This document shows, in pieces, positions 22,945 through 32,760 of a stretch of 64,000 bases of DNA. A program made the translations under genes and the position numbers. The notes under the pieces are model-generated. The model ran no database searches. It was not told where the DNA came from and saw only the letters and a program-made list of their open reading frames with translations. Every line of letters begins with the position of its first letter. Positions within the stretch are counted from its first letter, which is position 1. Source of the stretch: Aquarana catesbeiana (lineage: Eukaryota; Chordata; Amphibia; Anura; Ranidae); the NCBI RefSeq assembly GCF_042186555.1, contig NC_133325.1:293080109-293144108 (forward strand). Direction: 5' to 3'.

Positions 22945-24194
22945 TTAAAAATCATTGATGTTTTTATGGATGTTTTCCAAATCCCTATAACACCCCATGA
23001 TCTCCCCGATCAGGATCTGTGCACTTTCAGAGGTAAAATGATCTGGATCCACAACATTACCATCACCTAAAAAGATAGAAACAAAAACACACCATGTATT
23101 ATAAATATGCTGGCATCCATCTCTTACCTGAGCCGTGGTCGCAGACACTCACCTGTTGTGGTGCCAATTTCCACCACATCTCCTTCCTCCTCCTCCTCCT
23201 GTTGTTTTTGGTGGGTCTCCACTTCTTCCAGAGGTGTGGGGTCTGTGGTCTCCTCGGATGAGGGGTGTCCTCCGAGTCTTTTCTCCCCTATGTAAATAAA
23301 AATAGGTATACTTAGCACACAGATATTTGATGGCAGAACTAGGAATATGAAACATTGCTTGGAAGTGGGGTACAATTGTCTGTTTTGGCAGAGTTCCAAG
23401 ATGAAGACATATTTTGTCCTTGGTCAAGCTTGAATACTTACCTGTTTTGTACAAGCTTCACAGATGGAGCCACCCCTATAGTATACATTGGAGCACCTGT
23501 GTGGGACCCCCTAATGAAAAGGGTGTTCTGGTGTCCCACACTAGTGCTCCAGCGTCTAGATGTGTAAACAGCTGCTGAGTGTCCTCTCCTTACTCAGAAT
23601 CTAGTTTGCATTTCATTCTAGTTACAAACCCATATAGACAACCAACTTATTTTAAGATAAGTAGGCCATAAAAAAACTAATCAAATGCATATGGCCAAAA
23701 CAATGGTGTTTTCTAGTCCGAACGAACAATGTTTCATACGAACGAATAATGTGCCCATGAAAATGTAAGTTGCAATTTTAAAGTGTACAACAGTAAAGAA
23801 AAGCACATGGAGCAGCACGACCGTAATAAACATAAAGAATAGGAACACAGGACAACTACTTACTTTTTTGCAGCACTCCCCGGATCCTTCGGTACTGCTC
23901 GTGCTCCCTTAATTTGAGGTCCGACCAATGCTTCCTGAGCTGATCCTTGGATCGTCATACCCCAAAATTCCGGTGCAGACTCTTGACCACTTTCGCCATG
24001 ATCTTGGCCTTTTGGACATTGGGATTGGGGTAAGGTCCATACTTCAGGTTGTCAACCATCTCCAACATCTCCCCAAAGGACATATTTGATGCCTTAAATC
24101 GTCTCTTTCTGGATCGGAACATTTCAGGCTCTGGGCTTTCCTCCTCCTCCTCCTCGTTGGTGTAATTATCTGACACCTGCTGTGCCTCTGCCAT
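22945..24194 (-). pseudogene. Harbinger accessory Myb/SANT-like protein, copy 2
   Basis: It reads leftward from an ATG at 24194 (MAEAQQVSDNYTNEEEE). An acidic stretch is followed by a basic one (RSRKRRFKASNMSFGEM) and the Myb/SANT-like helices ending KAKIMAKVVKSLHRNFGV. A TGA (from an Arg codon) then interrupts the third helix SKDQLRKHWSDLKLREHEQY. The exon ends at a GTAAGT donor near 23866. Later exons near 23450-23150 encode a linker with TPLEEVETHQKQQ and acidic runs, and the last exon (23068-22945) has LIGEIMGCYRDLENIHKNIN. The copy 1 gene is its twin but lacks helix 3. Confidence 0.7.
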
Positions 24195-24477
24195 GTGCTC
24201 TTCCCCCCCTGCGACGAACAAGAAGGGGCGGGGAATAGACTAGAAAGAACGTCAAGGGTGGGCGGAGTTTCACGCATGCGCAGTGTCTATAAAGCGTAAC
24301 ACGCGTGCGTAGTACGTACGATCTGTGAGCGGAGGAAGGAGTAACAAGGCGCTGTTCGTGATAGGTAAGATTTAACATTGGGCCTATACTGCTTCTAGAT
24401 TGAGGCCCGTATTTGGACAAGTTTAGAAGACTTTAGGCTGACATTAGTGTTTATCTTGTGTTGTGTCTTGCAGTTAA

Positions 24478-25482
24478 AATGGATATCTTGAAGGATCATG
24501 CCAATCTTCATTGATATGTTCAGGGAGCTGCCCTGTCTGTGGCAGATAAACCACTCTGAATATAAGAACCAAACAAAGAGGAAGGCAGCGCTGAATAATT
24601 TGCTGCAATTTGTGAAGAGGGTGATCCCCACGGCAGACATCATCTATTTGAAGATCCTAATTGGTGGCCTGAGGAGCACTTATCTAAGGGAGCACAAGAA
24701 GGTCCAGGATTCCCAGAGATCAGTAGCTGCAGATTACATTTATGTCCCCAGGCTGTGGTACTATGACAGGCTGCATTTCCTGGCAGGTCAGACTGAACCC
24801 AGGCCATCACTCTCTACTCTTCCTTCCATGCTTCCTTCCCCCCCCGGCTGAGGCTTCTGACGCCCAACCTGGGCCTTCCAGGCAGCAACATGTGGAGGAG
24901 CCCAGCTTGAGCCAGGTATAGCATTCTTCTAAATATTTGTGGTTGTCCAATCAATGATGTTAACTAGATGTTAGTTTGGAGTACTAATTTATGATTGTGA
25001 TTGATGATGCAAAAACTAAAACAAGGTCCCTTTTTCATACACAAGGAAGTCTCAGCCAGGAGGTGGCTGGGCCAAGCAGGCTGCCTGATACACAGGTCCC
25101 TCCCCTACACCTGCAAAGAAAAAGTGGCAGGAAGAGGAGTAACCTGGAGGAGGCTGCCATAGGCCTCTTTTGGAAGGCTACTGAGGCCCTCAGAACACCC
25201 CACAGTGTGGAGGAGGACTTTGCTGCCATAACTGCATGCAAAATGATGCAGATGGAGGAGGGCCAACGACTCCTATGTGAGTTCTTAATTTTGGAAGCTC
25301 TAAATAGGGGGTTGAGGGGCCAAATCACATGTGCAACCCACATTTGTCACCTCACCCATAGTCCTCCTCCTCCTCCAGGTCCTACTCCTCCTCCTCCTCC
25401 AGGTCCTACTCCTCCTCCTGCCACATCTCCAACACCAGAGCCACAGCCGGGAAGGAAGCGTGGAAGGAAGACCAGAGAGTGA
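24478..25482 (+). pseudogene. Harbinger accessory MADF-domain protein, copy 2
   Basis: It starts at ATG 24478 (MDILKDHANLH), then a frameshift leads to FRELPCLWQINHSEYK, RKAALNNLLQFVKRVIPTA, LRSTYLREHKKVQDSQRS and YVPRLWYYDRLHFL, the MADF core. A C run near 24840 breaks the frame. The second exon (about 25046-25482) encodes RKSGRKRSNLEEAAIGLFWK, AITACKMMQMEEGQRLL and a proline-rich tract made of a repeated PPPPPGPT unit. It ends after a basic RKRGRKTRE tail. The likely function is DNA binding with or for the transposase. The Pro-rich tract is absent or short in copy 1. Confidence 0.75.
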
Positions 25483-25740
25483 TGACCCTGGGTTCAGTCT
25501 GGTCTGGCAAAATATGCAGCCTCTTGTAGTACCACAGCCTAGGAACATACATATCATCTGCTGCTTTCATGATCTCTGGGACTTCTGGACCAGACTGCAC
25601 TCCCTTACATATGGACTACTCAGGCCACCAATTTGGCAGTCAAATAATTGATGTGTGCCCTGGGGGTCAAAGGCTTTGCCAATTCATGATGTATCCAGAG
25701 TTGCTTCCCTCTTTGTTTGGTTCTGAGCCCTTAATAAAGG
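25483..25740 (-). pseudogene. Inverted MADF-exon remnant of Harbinger copy 2
   Basis: On the minus strand this reads VQSGPEVPEIMKAADDMYVP, then RLWYYKRLHILPDQTEP, i.e. the end of a MADF core, followed leftward by the shared C-rich border. It faces the MADF gene tail to tail, as in copy 1 (1725-1965). The start and the first MADF helices are degraded. Confidence 0.65.
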
Positions 25741-26411
25741 AATTTTTGTTTCAATTATACTCGCCTATGTGTGTTTTCCTTCATAAAGGACAGTTTGTTT
25801 GTGAGGAGTCAGGTACATTTAAAAAATACAATGTGAAATTAACAAGAGACACCAACACCAAACAACCTCCTTGAGATTAAATAATACAAGATAATAATGG
25901 TGTTGTGGTAACTTGACACACAAAACACACATAAAAATATTCTGGAGATTTTTGGTCAGATGTGACAAATCAAAATATATTGAGTGAATCACGATAAATA
26001 ATAAAGAAATACATTTGTGAGAAGTCTGTGTGAATATGAGCAGCAAAACTACTTCATTCTTCTAGCATTATAAAGAAGAAGAGAGTGCGCTGCATTAAAC
26101 AATTTTAAACATTGCAGCCTGACGAAAGTGCTCTATCCATTCCGAGCGCTAATTTTACCAGACAGAGCTGTTCCGTCTCGGAATTTGTTCTGAGCATGCG
26201 TGGCAATTTGTGCGTTGGAATTGTCCACACATGGTCGGAATTGACACGATCGGATTTTGTTGTCGGAAAATTTTATAGCCTGCTCTCAAACTTTGTGTGT
26301 CGGAAAATCCGATGGAAAAAGTCCGATGGAGCCCACACACGGTCGGAATTTCCGACAACACGCTCCGATCGCACATTTTCCGTCAGAAAATCTGATCATG
26401 TGTACGGGGCA
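25741..26411. other. Harbinger copy 2 right spacer and subterminal region
   Basis: No gene. The spacer (25741-26110) matches the reverse complement of the copy 1 spacer. The last 300 bp repeat TTTCCGACAAC-type motifs, with pairs such as GTCGGAATTG and GTCGGAATTTCCGACAAC, and end in the TIR CATGTGTACGGGGCA. Confidence 0.7.
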
Positions 26412-26597
26412 AAACACAGCTGCACAAATACCATGTGATATAAAATATTGCAACAATCTCCATTTTATTCCCTAGATTCTCTGCTAAAATATATATATAC
26501 TGTTTGGGGGTTCTAAGTAATTTTCTAGCAAAAACTACGGATTTTAACTTGTAAACACCACATTTCAAAAATAGGCTTAGTCATGAAAGGGTTTTAA

Positions 26598-27226
26598 GGT
26601 AGTGGTGCGCTTATATGTAGAAATGATTGGATAATTAAACTAATAATGATAGACCTAAAATTGCTGCAGCTGTCACTATGTGCTCCCACAGAAAACAACA
26701 AAAGAAAAGAAAAATGTGACAGCGCTGCAATGGTACAAACTATATGAATATAAACAACAACTGACTGTGCAATATGTGTGTAATAACTGCAAATAATAAA
26801 AAGTCCAAACAATAAAACAAAGAAGATATAGAAAATAATTATTTAACTGATGTGAAAAAAACGTGTGTGATGTTTCTTCAAAGACCCTCCTTAGCCAGAG
26901 TGCTCCCACCACCACATGCAACGCTCACTCACCTCCTTTACACGACCCTGAAAGGGGTCACACACGCCTTGCACTTTGTGCCAATACTCCCTCCAAGGGA
27001 TCCTCAGTGATTTTTACTTGCTCAAGGAATAGAAAAAAATGATCTATAACTGGTATAGGTTCCATCCACTCTGCTGCTTCAAAAACCTTAATCCACATTT
27101 ATGACCGGTAGATGCAGAAATACATGGAAAAAACAAAAAAAGTGCCTCCTATAGTGCAATATCCAAGGGATTAGTAATGAAACCTCTCCACCCCAGCTAG
27201 CAATAAACTCACATTTATTTGAAAGA
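26598..27226. other. AT-rich dispersed repeat, half-foldback type
   Basis: No coding sequence. Phrases such as GCGCTTATATGTAG, AAAAAGTCCAAACAATAAA and GCAATAAACTCACATTTATT recall the arms of the foldback at 6385-7284 (AAAAGTCCAAATAG, AATAAACAAAGCAG) but no second arm is present. It is probably a single arm or a diverged relative. Confidence 0.35.
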
Positions 27227-27464
27227 TTAACCACTTGACCACTGGGCACTTAAACCCCCTTCCTAACCAGACCAATTTTCAGCTTTCGGTGCTCTCGCAC
27301 TTTGAATGACAATTACTCAGTCATGCAACAATGTACCCATATGAAATGTTTGTCCTTTTTTTCACACAAATAGAGCTTTCTTTTGGTGGTATTTAATCAC
27401 CACTGGGTTTTTTATCTTTTGTGCTATAAATCAAAAAAGACTGAAAATTCAGTAAAAAAAAAAA
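27227..27464 (+). mobile_element. TTAA-ended piggyBac-family terminal fragment
   Basis: It begins TTAACCACTTGACCACTGGG and continues with TTTCAGCTTT, ATTACTCAGTCATGCAACA and GGTATTTAATCACCACTGGG, the same sequence as the ends at 38082, 40822, 48166 (reverse) and 53783. It stops abruptly in an A run at 27464, where the duplicated hAT segment begins, so only one end remains. Confidence 0.75.
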
Positions 27465-27667
27465 ACTGATAGCTTTATCATGCTGGATAGGCTGCAGACT
27501 GAGGCTAGAAAATACTATGGTACTGTCCATAGCACATGTGTAAAAAAAGGCCTAGACTTCTAAGACCTAGAGTCCTGTCAAGCAGGTCTGGGGATTACAG
27601 TAGATTGCCTCCATGGAGCTGTGTCATCTATTTACAGTATATCAATATCTATCAATAGAATAGCTGC
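27465..27667 (+). repeat. About 200-bp direct repeat, right copy
   Basis: Matches 9397-9600 from ACTGATAGCTTTATCATGCT to ATCTATCAATA. Together they bracket the nested block 9601-27464. To the right the sequence continues into unduplicated DNA. Confidence 0.85.
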
Positions 27668-30600
27668 TCCCTCTACTCCCCTGCAAGCTTCCCCTGGATG
27701 ACATCCTGCCTCAGAATTAGGCAACCATCATTGTTCTTCTTTTAAAATGGTTAAGCTGAATCTTTCAAAGCTGTGATCAGAAATTGATTATTTTTTTAGA
27801 AAACAACCCTTTTGTAAACTGTTACATTTCTGTCTGGACATGGCAGTAAGTGATATAGATTTTTTTTAAAAGGTCAAAATTTCAGCAGATGCTGTGAATG
27901 ATGCATGTTTCTGTTAAAATGTGTGGTGTCTAAAGGGTTAACTGTTCAGTTAACCTTCTCCATCAAAGATCACTCTCATGCAAAGATTTTTTCATAGAGC
28001 AGTAAAATCTCTGCACAGGGTGGTGGCTGAGAGTGTAATCGTCATAGCAAGTTCAGTGGAGTTCTGGCAGGATCAACAATTATTTTATAGCATTATTTGA
28101 ACAGATTTAACAGAAGGCGTTCATGGTATTAAAGAGACCAAAAGGGAGAAAGTAAGAAAGTTAATTGGTAGCGTTTACATGTAATTTAAGAGAAAGATGT
28201 TTTTGTGACCACGCTGCAACTAATGAATTAACTGCTGTTTTTTTGTTAGAGGGAAGATCTGCGGGTCTGTTGTCCATTATAATATCTCTGCTCTAAGATA
28301 TACAGAGTCCATAAAAAATATTTTCAGATCACATCATCAACTGAGTATTTAGCAGACACAGTAGAAAAGATAAGCTAGATAGCATCAACAGACAACACAA
28401 GTCTAATTTTTTCAGATCCTCTTCATGTTATTACAAAAGAAACGGAGAGCAGATACAGAAATAGGATCTGTTGATTTTATTCAGAAAGAAAGTTGAGAAC
28501 AGCCACATGAATATGAAGGTATAAAGGATTGCTGGTAAGTTAAAAAAAATAAAACGCATATTCTAGTTATGAACACTAGAATCTGGGTTTTAATGTTTTT
28601 TGTAAAACTCGAGTGTGACCATTATTCACAGAGAATGCTCAGTTTAGTTTGTAAAGTGCCCCTTATATCAAGAGTCACATACAGTAAAGTCCTAATTACC
28701 AGCAGAATAGAGTATGTAGTATCCCCTTCTTTTGCTTTAGCTATCCACACAATCACACATAAAGAAAATGGTGTATTTGCTGCTTGTGTGCATTTAAATG
28801 GTCTTTTTTGAGTCATGTAGCAGTACCTGCAGTTATTTCTGTAGCTGGTAACTGCTGGTTTTCAGACAGAGTGAGTAATTGGGTACTGGTATATTCACAA
28901 TTGCTACTGTAACTGCAAAATAATTGCATATCTTTTCCTGCTTTTTCAAATTGCAGATATTACAAAATACAGAGCAGAGTATATTGATGCATGTAAACCA
29001 CTTCAATTGAAACAATCTACCTATTACAGTTTGTTACATGTGGTACATGCTGAGCACCATTAGCTGCAACTTCACAGATTAACTAAATACTTTGACCAAA
29101 CTTCCAGTGCTATTTCTTTTTAAATTGTGAAAATAAATTGCCCAAGGGTTATTCTGACAGATCCATCTGTATGAGATTCTAATGCTGTTATCTTTGTGTG
29201 TCAAGCACAAAGTTAGTGATTCATAACAAATTAAAAGACCAATTTATAAAGAAAGTGTCAAAGGTGAAAATGTGAAGCTTCTTATTAAAAGCTTGCTTTG
29301 GTTGTGATTTCAAGACCATTAGTGTAGATCATTCATGCCTCCATTATTTTTATGATGAAAGCCTATCAAATCGTAATAGTTATGCACAATGCCAGATCAT
29401 GATAAAATGTATATACATAATTGAATAAATATGTCACCTACCAAAAGAAAACACATGCTACACTGATACGTTCAGCTCCACATGACTGCATACTGTTACT
29501 AACAGTCAGATATCTAGGTGACAGACAAATGTAAACCAAGGGGCGAGGTATACTAGGTAACATTGTTTATAATTAATCCACATGTCAAAATTTGGTCAAT
29601 GATGTCACATGGGATCCCCCGTGACATCATTGACCAAATATAGTCAAGTCCATATTTGGTCAATGACGTCACCCAGGACACCCTGCTTCTTTGTTTCCAT
29701 TCCTCTGCAGGCCCCAGGAGCTGCTATTTCCAGCAAACAGTTGATGAGGTCAGATTTGACAGAAGGTCATGTATTTTTCTTCTGGGGGTGTCAGCAGATG
29801 TTGTTGGCGAGGACTGGACAACATGATTGAGATTGATTTACATTGTGGAACATCTTTGTCTTTTTGTTAAAAATAAATGAATTTTCAAAATGTGTGGTGT
29901 CTTCATTTACTATCAATTTTTTCTGAACCTTACTATTACACATTGGGGTGCCTATATCTGGTGCTGCTTGTTCCTCCGCCTTTTCTTGACAGCCAGGTCG
30001 CATGCTCAGACAAGAATCTTGTATGGACTTTAGATGTAAAGTTTTTCGCAATCATTTTCTTCCTTGAAATCTGACCTCACGGAGTTTTTATGTGGGGTCT
30101 CCCCAAATTTCAGACCAGACCCTCCATGTTTTTTTTTTTATGGCTGACAGCTCAATTGGGTTTGGATGCAATGCCTCACTGGTTGTTAGGATACCACCGC
30201 CAACTCCCAAACAACCTGCATAAGTGCTAAGCTTTTCACTTCAGCTTGTTTCACTTCCCATTGCAACTGGAGGGTCTGCTTATTCAAACATACATTTAGT
30301 TTGGCCAGACTCTGGACTCCTAAAAAAGTAAAATTCAGACTGAACAGGGGTTCTGTTTATACCCAAAGTTCATCTCTAGTCAGGACCACCGGAACCAGCC
30401 AAGAGAACAAGAGCATACTCAATGGCCCAGGCAAAATTCTTCCATACTGTTTGCAGATGATATTCCTTGGAGACAGAAGTCACACTGGGCCAAATATTTT
30501 GTCAACTTATCAGGGGCAGGCTGAGAGGTGACTGACCCCATGCAATTTTGTGCCAGGAAAGGCTGTGTGTGGAAAAAATACCAACTTGCTAGGCCTCCTT

Positions 30601-31190
30601 TCAGAGAAAGTTTGCATATGTGCCTGACACATGTCTTCAGCCTGGTGGTACAGCAGCTCTAATTTAGGTACACTGGTTTCCACAATGTCCTGCTGCAGTC
30701 CAGAAGAGTATGCAGTCACATCAGATGGTCATATCTAGTGAGTGTTTGCCTGGCCAAAATTCAGTGGCTAAACAAGCTGCCTGCCAACCACCTGATATGC
30801 ATTACACAAACATACTGGAATTTGCTATTGGCCATGCTGTAGAGGCTGCACCTTCATCAGTGGGTTGTCAATAAGTATTTGTATGAGTACAAGAGGAGAA
30901 TAAGCTATGGGGGTCTGGGGTACCTTTTCACCATAGCAGTGACTGCTGATTCTTGATGCGTATACTGTCTTGTCACCATTTGAAGAGATGACGTAAATGG
31001 TAAGCCATGATGAGGTGGGGATCAGTGGCATATTTACTCTGGTGTTCCTGCTGGAGCTCACACTGCATGGTGTAATATACCAGACACTAGAGGCACAACA
31101 GCAGGTGGAGGAGCAGTACTTCCTGCAGTTTCAGGGCCTGCAGGATCCTTTCAGAACTGATGCCATCCTTGTAAGGTATCAACAAGCAGA
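27668..31190. other. Intergenic, no recognised gene
   Basis: AT-rich, low-complexity and apparently non-repetitive DNA. The frames are short and lack domains. At 30300-31190 base composition rises and several frames look like decayed coding DNA, but I recognise no family on either strand. A short hairpin with cAMP-response-like motifs lies at 29590-29690. Confidence 0.5.
29590..29690. repeat. Three-copy TTTGGTCAATGAYGTCAC motif with hairpin
   Basis: TTTGGTCAATGATGTCAC at the left is followed by its exact reverse complement GTGACATCATTGACCAAA, and about 35 bp later by TTTGGTCAATGACGTCACC. The third copy contains a perfect CRE palindrome TGACGTCA. The first two form a hairpin with a loop of about 10 bases. 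This is probably the end of a small repeat; a regulatory role is speculative. Confidence 0.6.
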
Positions 31191-31195
31191 ATAAG

Positions 31196-31807
31196 TGTCA
31201 GAGGACGGCTTCTGCCTCTGTTCGCCGGGCTCCGGGGTGCATGCGCGGTGGACTGGCGCTTTGGCTCACACCCCCTTGTGCGCGCGGTCGCCCGTGCGGG
31301 TGCACGGTAGCATGTCACGCTGATGCGCGCACTGTGTGGGCTACTTCAGAGGGCTCCAGCACCCAGTCGGGTTGCTGGTTTGTCGTCAGCTGTCCCTGGT
31401 TCCCGTTCGCTGTGTACTCTGCTTTAACTACCTGATTACCTGTGCTTGACCCTTGGCTTCCCAAACGGACTCTGCTTAAATATCTGATTACCTGTGATTG
31501 ACCCCTGGCTTTCCCAAACGGACTCTGCTTAAATACCTGATTACCTGTGCTTGACCCCTGGCTTTCTCAAACGGACTCTGCTTAAATATCTGATTACCTG
31601 TGCTTGACCCCTGGCTTAAATACCCAAAAACCTGTGCATTGGCACCTCCAGTCAGCTCCTGGTAACCCCCACCTTGGATACAGTCCTTCTACATTTGGAG
31701 TACTCACCTACTGGTGGCCCATGCCTCTGCATGCCCCCTGCTCCCTGTATCATCTCCGGGGCTAGCCGCTCTCGGCATCTTGGCCTCGGTAAGTACTAGT
31801 CATGACA
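31196..31807 (+). repeat. 5' LTR (612 bp) with internal tandem repeats
   Basis: TG...CA ends. GC-rich start, then from about 31420 to 31620 a unit of about 55 bp (CGGACTCTGCTTAAATA, then CTGATTACCTGTGCTTGACC) repeated about four times. The same array with fewer or altered units occurs in the 3' LTR. No clear TATA box is seen upstream of the proposed transcript start at 31374. Confidence 0.9.
31374..31383 (+). promoter_or_regulatory. Candidate self-priming segment in the LTR
   Basis: GCTGGTTTGT here is the exact reverse complement of ACAAACCAGC at 31810-31819, which sits right after the 5' LTR where a primer-binding site belongs. In Tf1/sushi-type elements the RNA 5' end folds back and primes reverse transcription. 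If that holds here, this segment marks the RNA 5' end. The 3' LTR has the same 10 bases at 36111-36120. Confidence 0.5.
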
Positions 31808-32760
31808 GTACAAACCAGCCAGATGTCCGAGGCCGACAGAGCGCGCTCCCCTCTGGAGATCTTGTGCCAGCAGGTTTCCGCTCTTGCTGACTCCGTCCAA
31901 AAACTGCAGGAAGGATATACCCAGATGGACAGCCGCTTGCAACAAATCACGGGGTCACTCCCGTCTACAGCCGCAGCTCCCGCACCCAGCAGTGGGGGTC
32001 TCCCTTCCCAGGCCACCACCAATCCCACTGTAGTGATGGCTCTCCCGGAGCCCAGGGTTCCGACACCAGAGCATTACTCAGGGGACCGCAAGAAATATAG
32101 GGCTTTTAAAAACGCCTGTTCCCTTTATTTTGCCCTCCAGTCCAGAACTTTTTCATCCGAGATTGTTAAGGTGGGATTTGCGATCTCGCTGTTGACCGAG
32201 AAACCTCAAGCCTGGGCCTAAGCTTGATGGAACAAAGAAGTTCAGTGCTGAATACAATAGATACCTTTTTTGAGAGTATGTGCCAACTCTCACAGCCACA
32301 GCTGAAGCGATTTTACACAGTCTGTCACAAGGAAGAAGACCAATTGAGGACTATACGGTGGAATTCCGTAAATGGGCAGCCGACACAAATTGGAATGAGC
32401 CTGCCCTAAGATACCAGTACCGTCAGGATCTGTCCGAACCCCTTAAGGATGAATTGGCCAGGATGGAAACTCCAGCCTCCTTAGAAGAGTTAATTCAGGC
32501 AGCCACCAAACTAGACAGGCGCTTACGTGAGCGACGCTCGGAGCGTTTTCAGGGTCCACGCCCAGCCTGGACATCGTCCAGACCCATTCCAACACAGGTG
32601 TCACCACCAACTGCAACTACAACACCCACACCCGAAGTCGAGCCTATGCAGCTCGGCTTGGTCTGGGCTCCGCTGACTCCTAACAATCTAACTTGTGCCT
32701 ACTCTGCAGGGGTGCCGGACACTTCCTGCGCAGCTACCCAATAAGACCCAGTAAGTCCTA
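31802..32760 (+). pseudogene. Gypsy Gag, broken
   Basis: The first frame (31802-32221) carries a helical N-terminus (LEILCQQVSALADSVQKL), a Pro/Ala/Ser-rich linker and the Gag core start RVPTPEHYSGDRKKYRAF. A frameshift near 32217 moves to VLNTIDTFFESMCQ, and another near 32275 to DYTVEFRKWAADTNWNE and SLEELIQAATKLDRRLRER. A zinc knuckle CLLCRGAGHF follows in the pol frame near 32696, but its last Cys position reads Tyr (LRSYP). It would form the capsid and package RNA if intact. Confidence 0.85.
31810..31819 (+). promoter_or_regulatory. Candidate primer-binding site (self-complementary)
   Basis: ACAAACCAGC begins 3 nt after the LTR end. It lies inside the start of gag, whose first ATG (31802) overlaps the LTR terminus. 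I cannot match it to a tRNA 3' end ending in the expected TGG start, so self-priming is the better explanation. Confidence 0.5.

Larger units (their letters stand above)
10584..26411 (+). mobile_element. PIF/Harbinger DNA transposon, copy 2 (inverted relative to copy 1)
   Basis: It begins TGCCCCGTACACACGGTCGG and ends CATGTGTACGGGGCA, clear terminal inverted repeats, with AAA on each side as the likely 3-bp target duplication. The order is transposase exon 1 (+), an intron with two LINEs, transposase exon 2 (+), Myb/SANT-like gene (-), MADF gene (+), inverted MADF remnant (-). Removing the LINEs leaves about 7.0 kb. It lies head to head with copy 1, about 1.8 kb away. All genes carry stops or frameshifts. 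Confidence 0.9.
9603..26597 (+). mobile_element. TTAA-flanked MITE split by Harbinger copy 2
   Basis: The left part (9603-10583) begins TTAACCCCTTCCCGCC. The right part (26412-26597) ends GAAAGGGTTTTAA, giving weak terminal inverted repeats and TTAA at each end. An independent relative at 61082-61570 on the opposite strand continues straight through the point where Harbinger interrupts this copy. TTAA ends suggest the piggyBac superfamily. There is no coding capacity of its own. The spans between the two parts belong to the inserted elements. Confidence 0.7.

Noticed and set aside
23107..23295. Ser/Val-rich plus-strand frame in Harbinger copy 2
   Set aside because: It is the antisense shadow of acidic linker exons of the Myb-like gene on the minus strand.
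30300..31190. Possible decayed host gene or processed pseudogene
   Set aside because: Several frames have protein-like composition, but I recognise no family on either strand and found no splice or poly(A) evidence.
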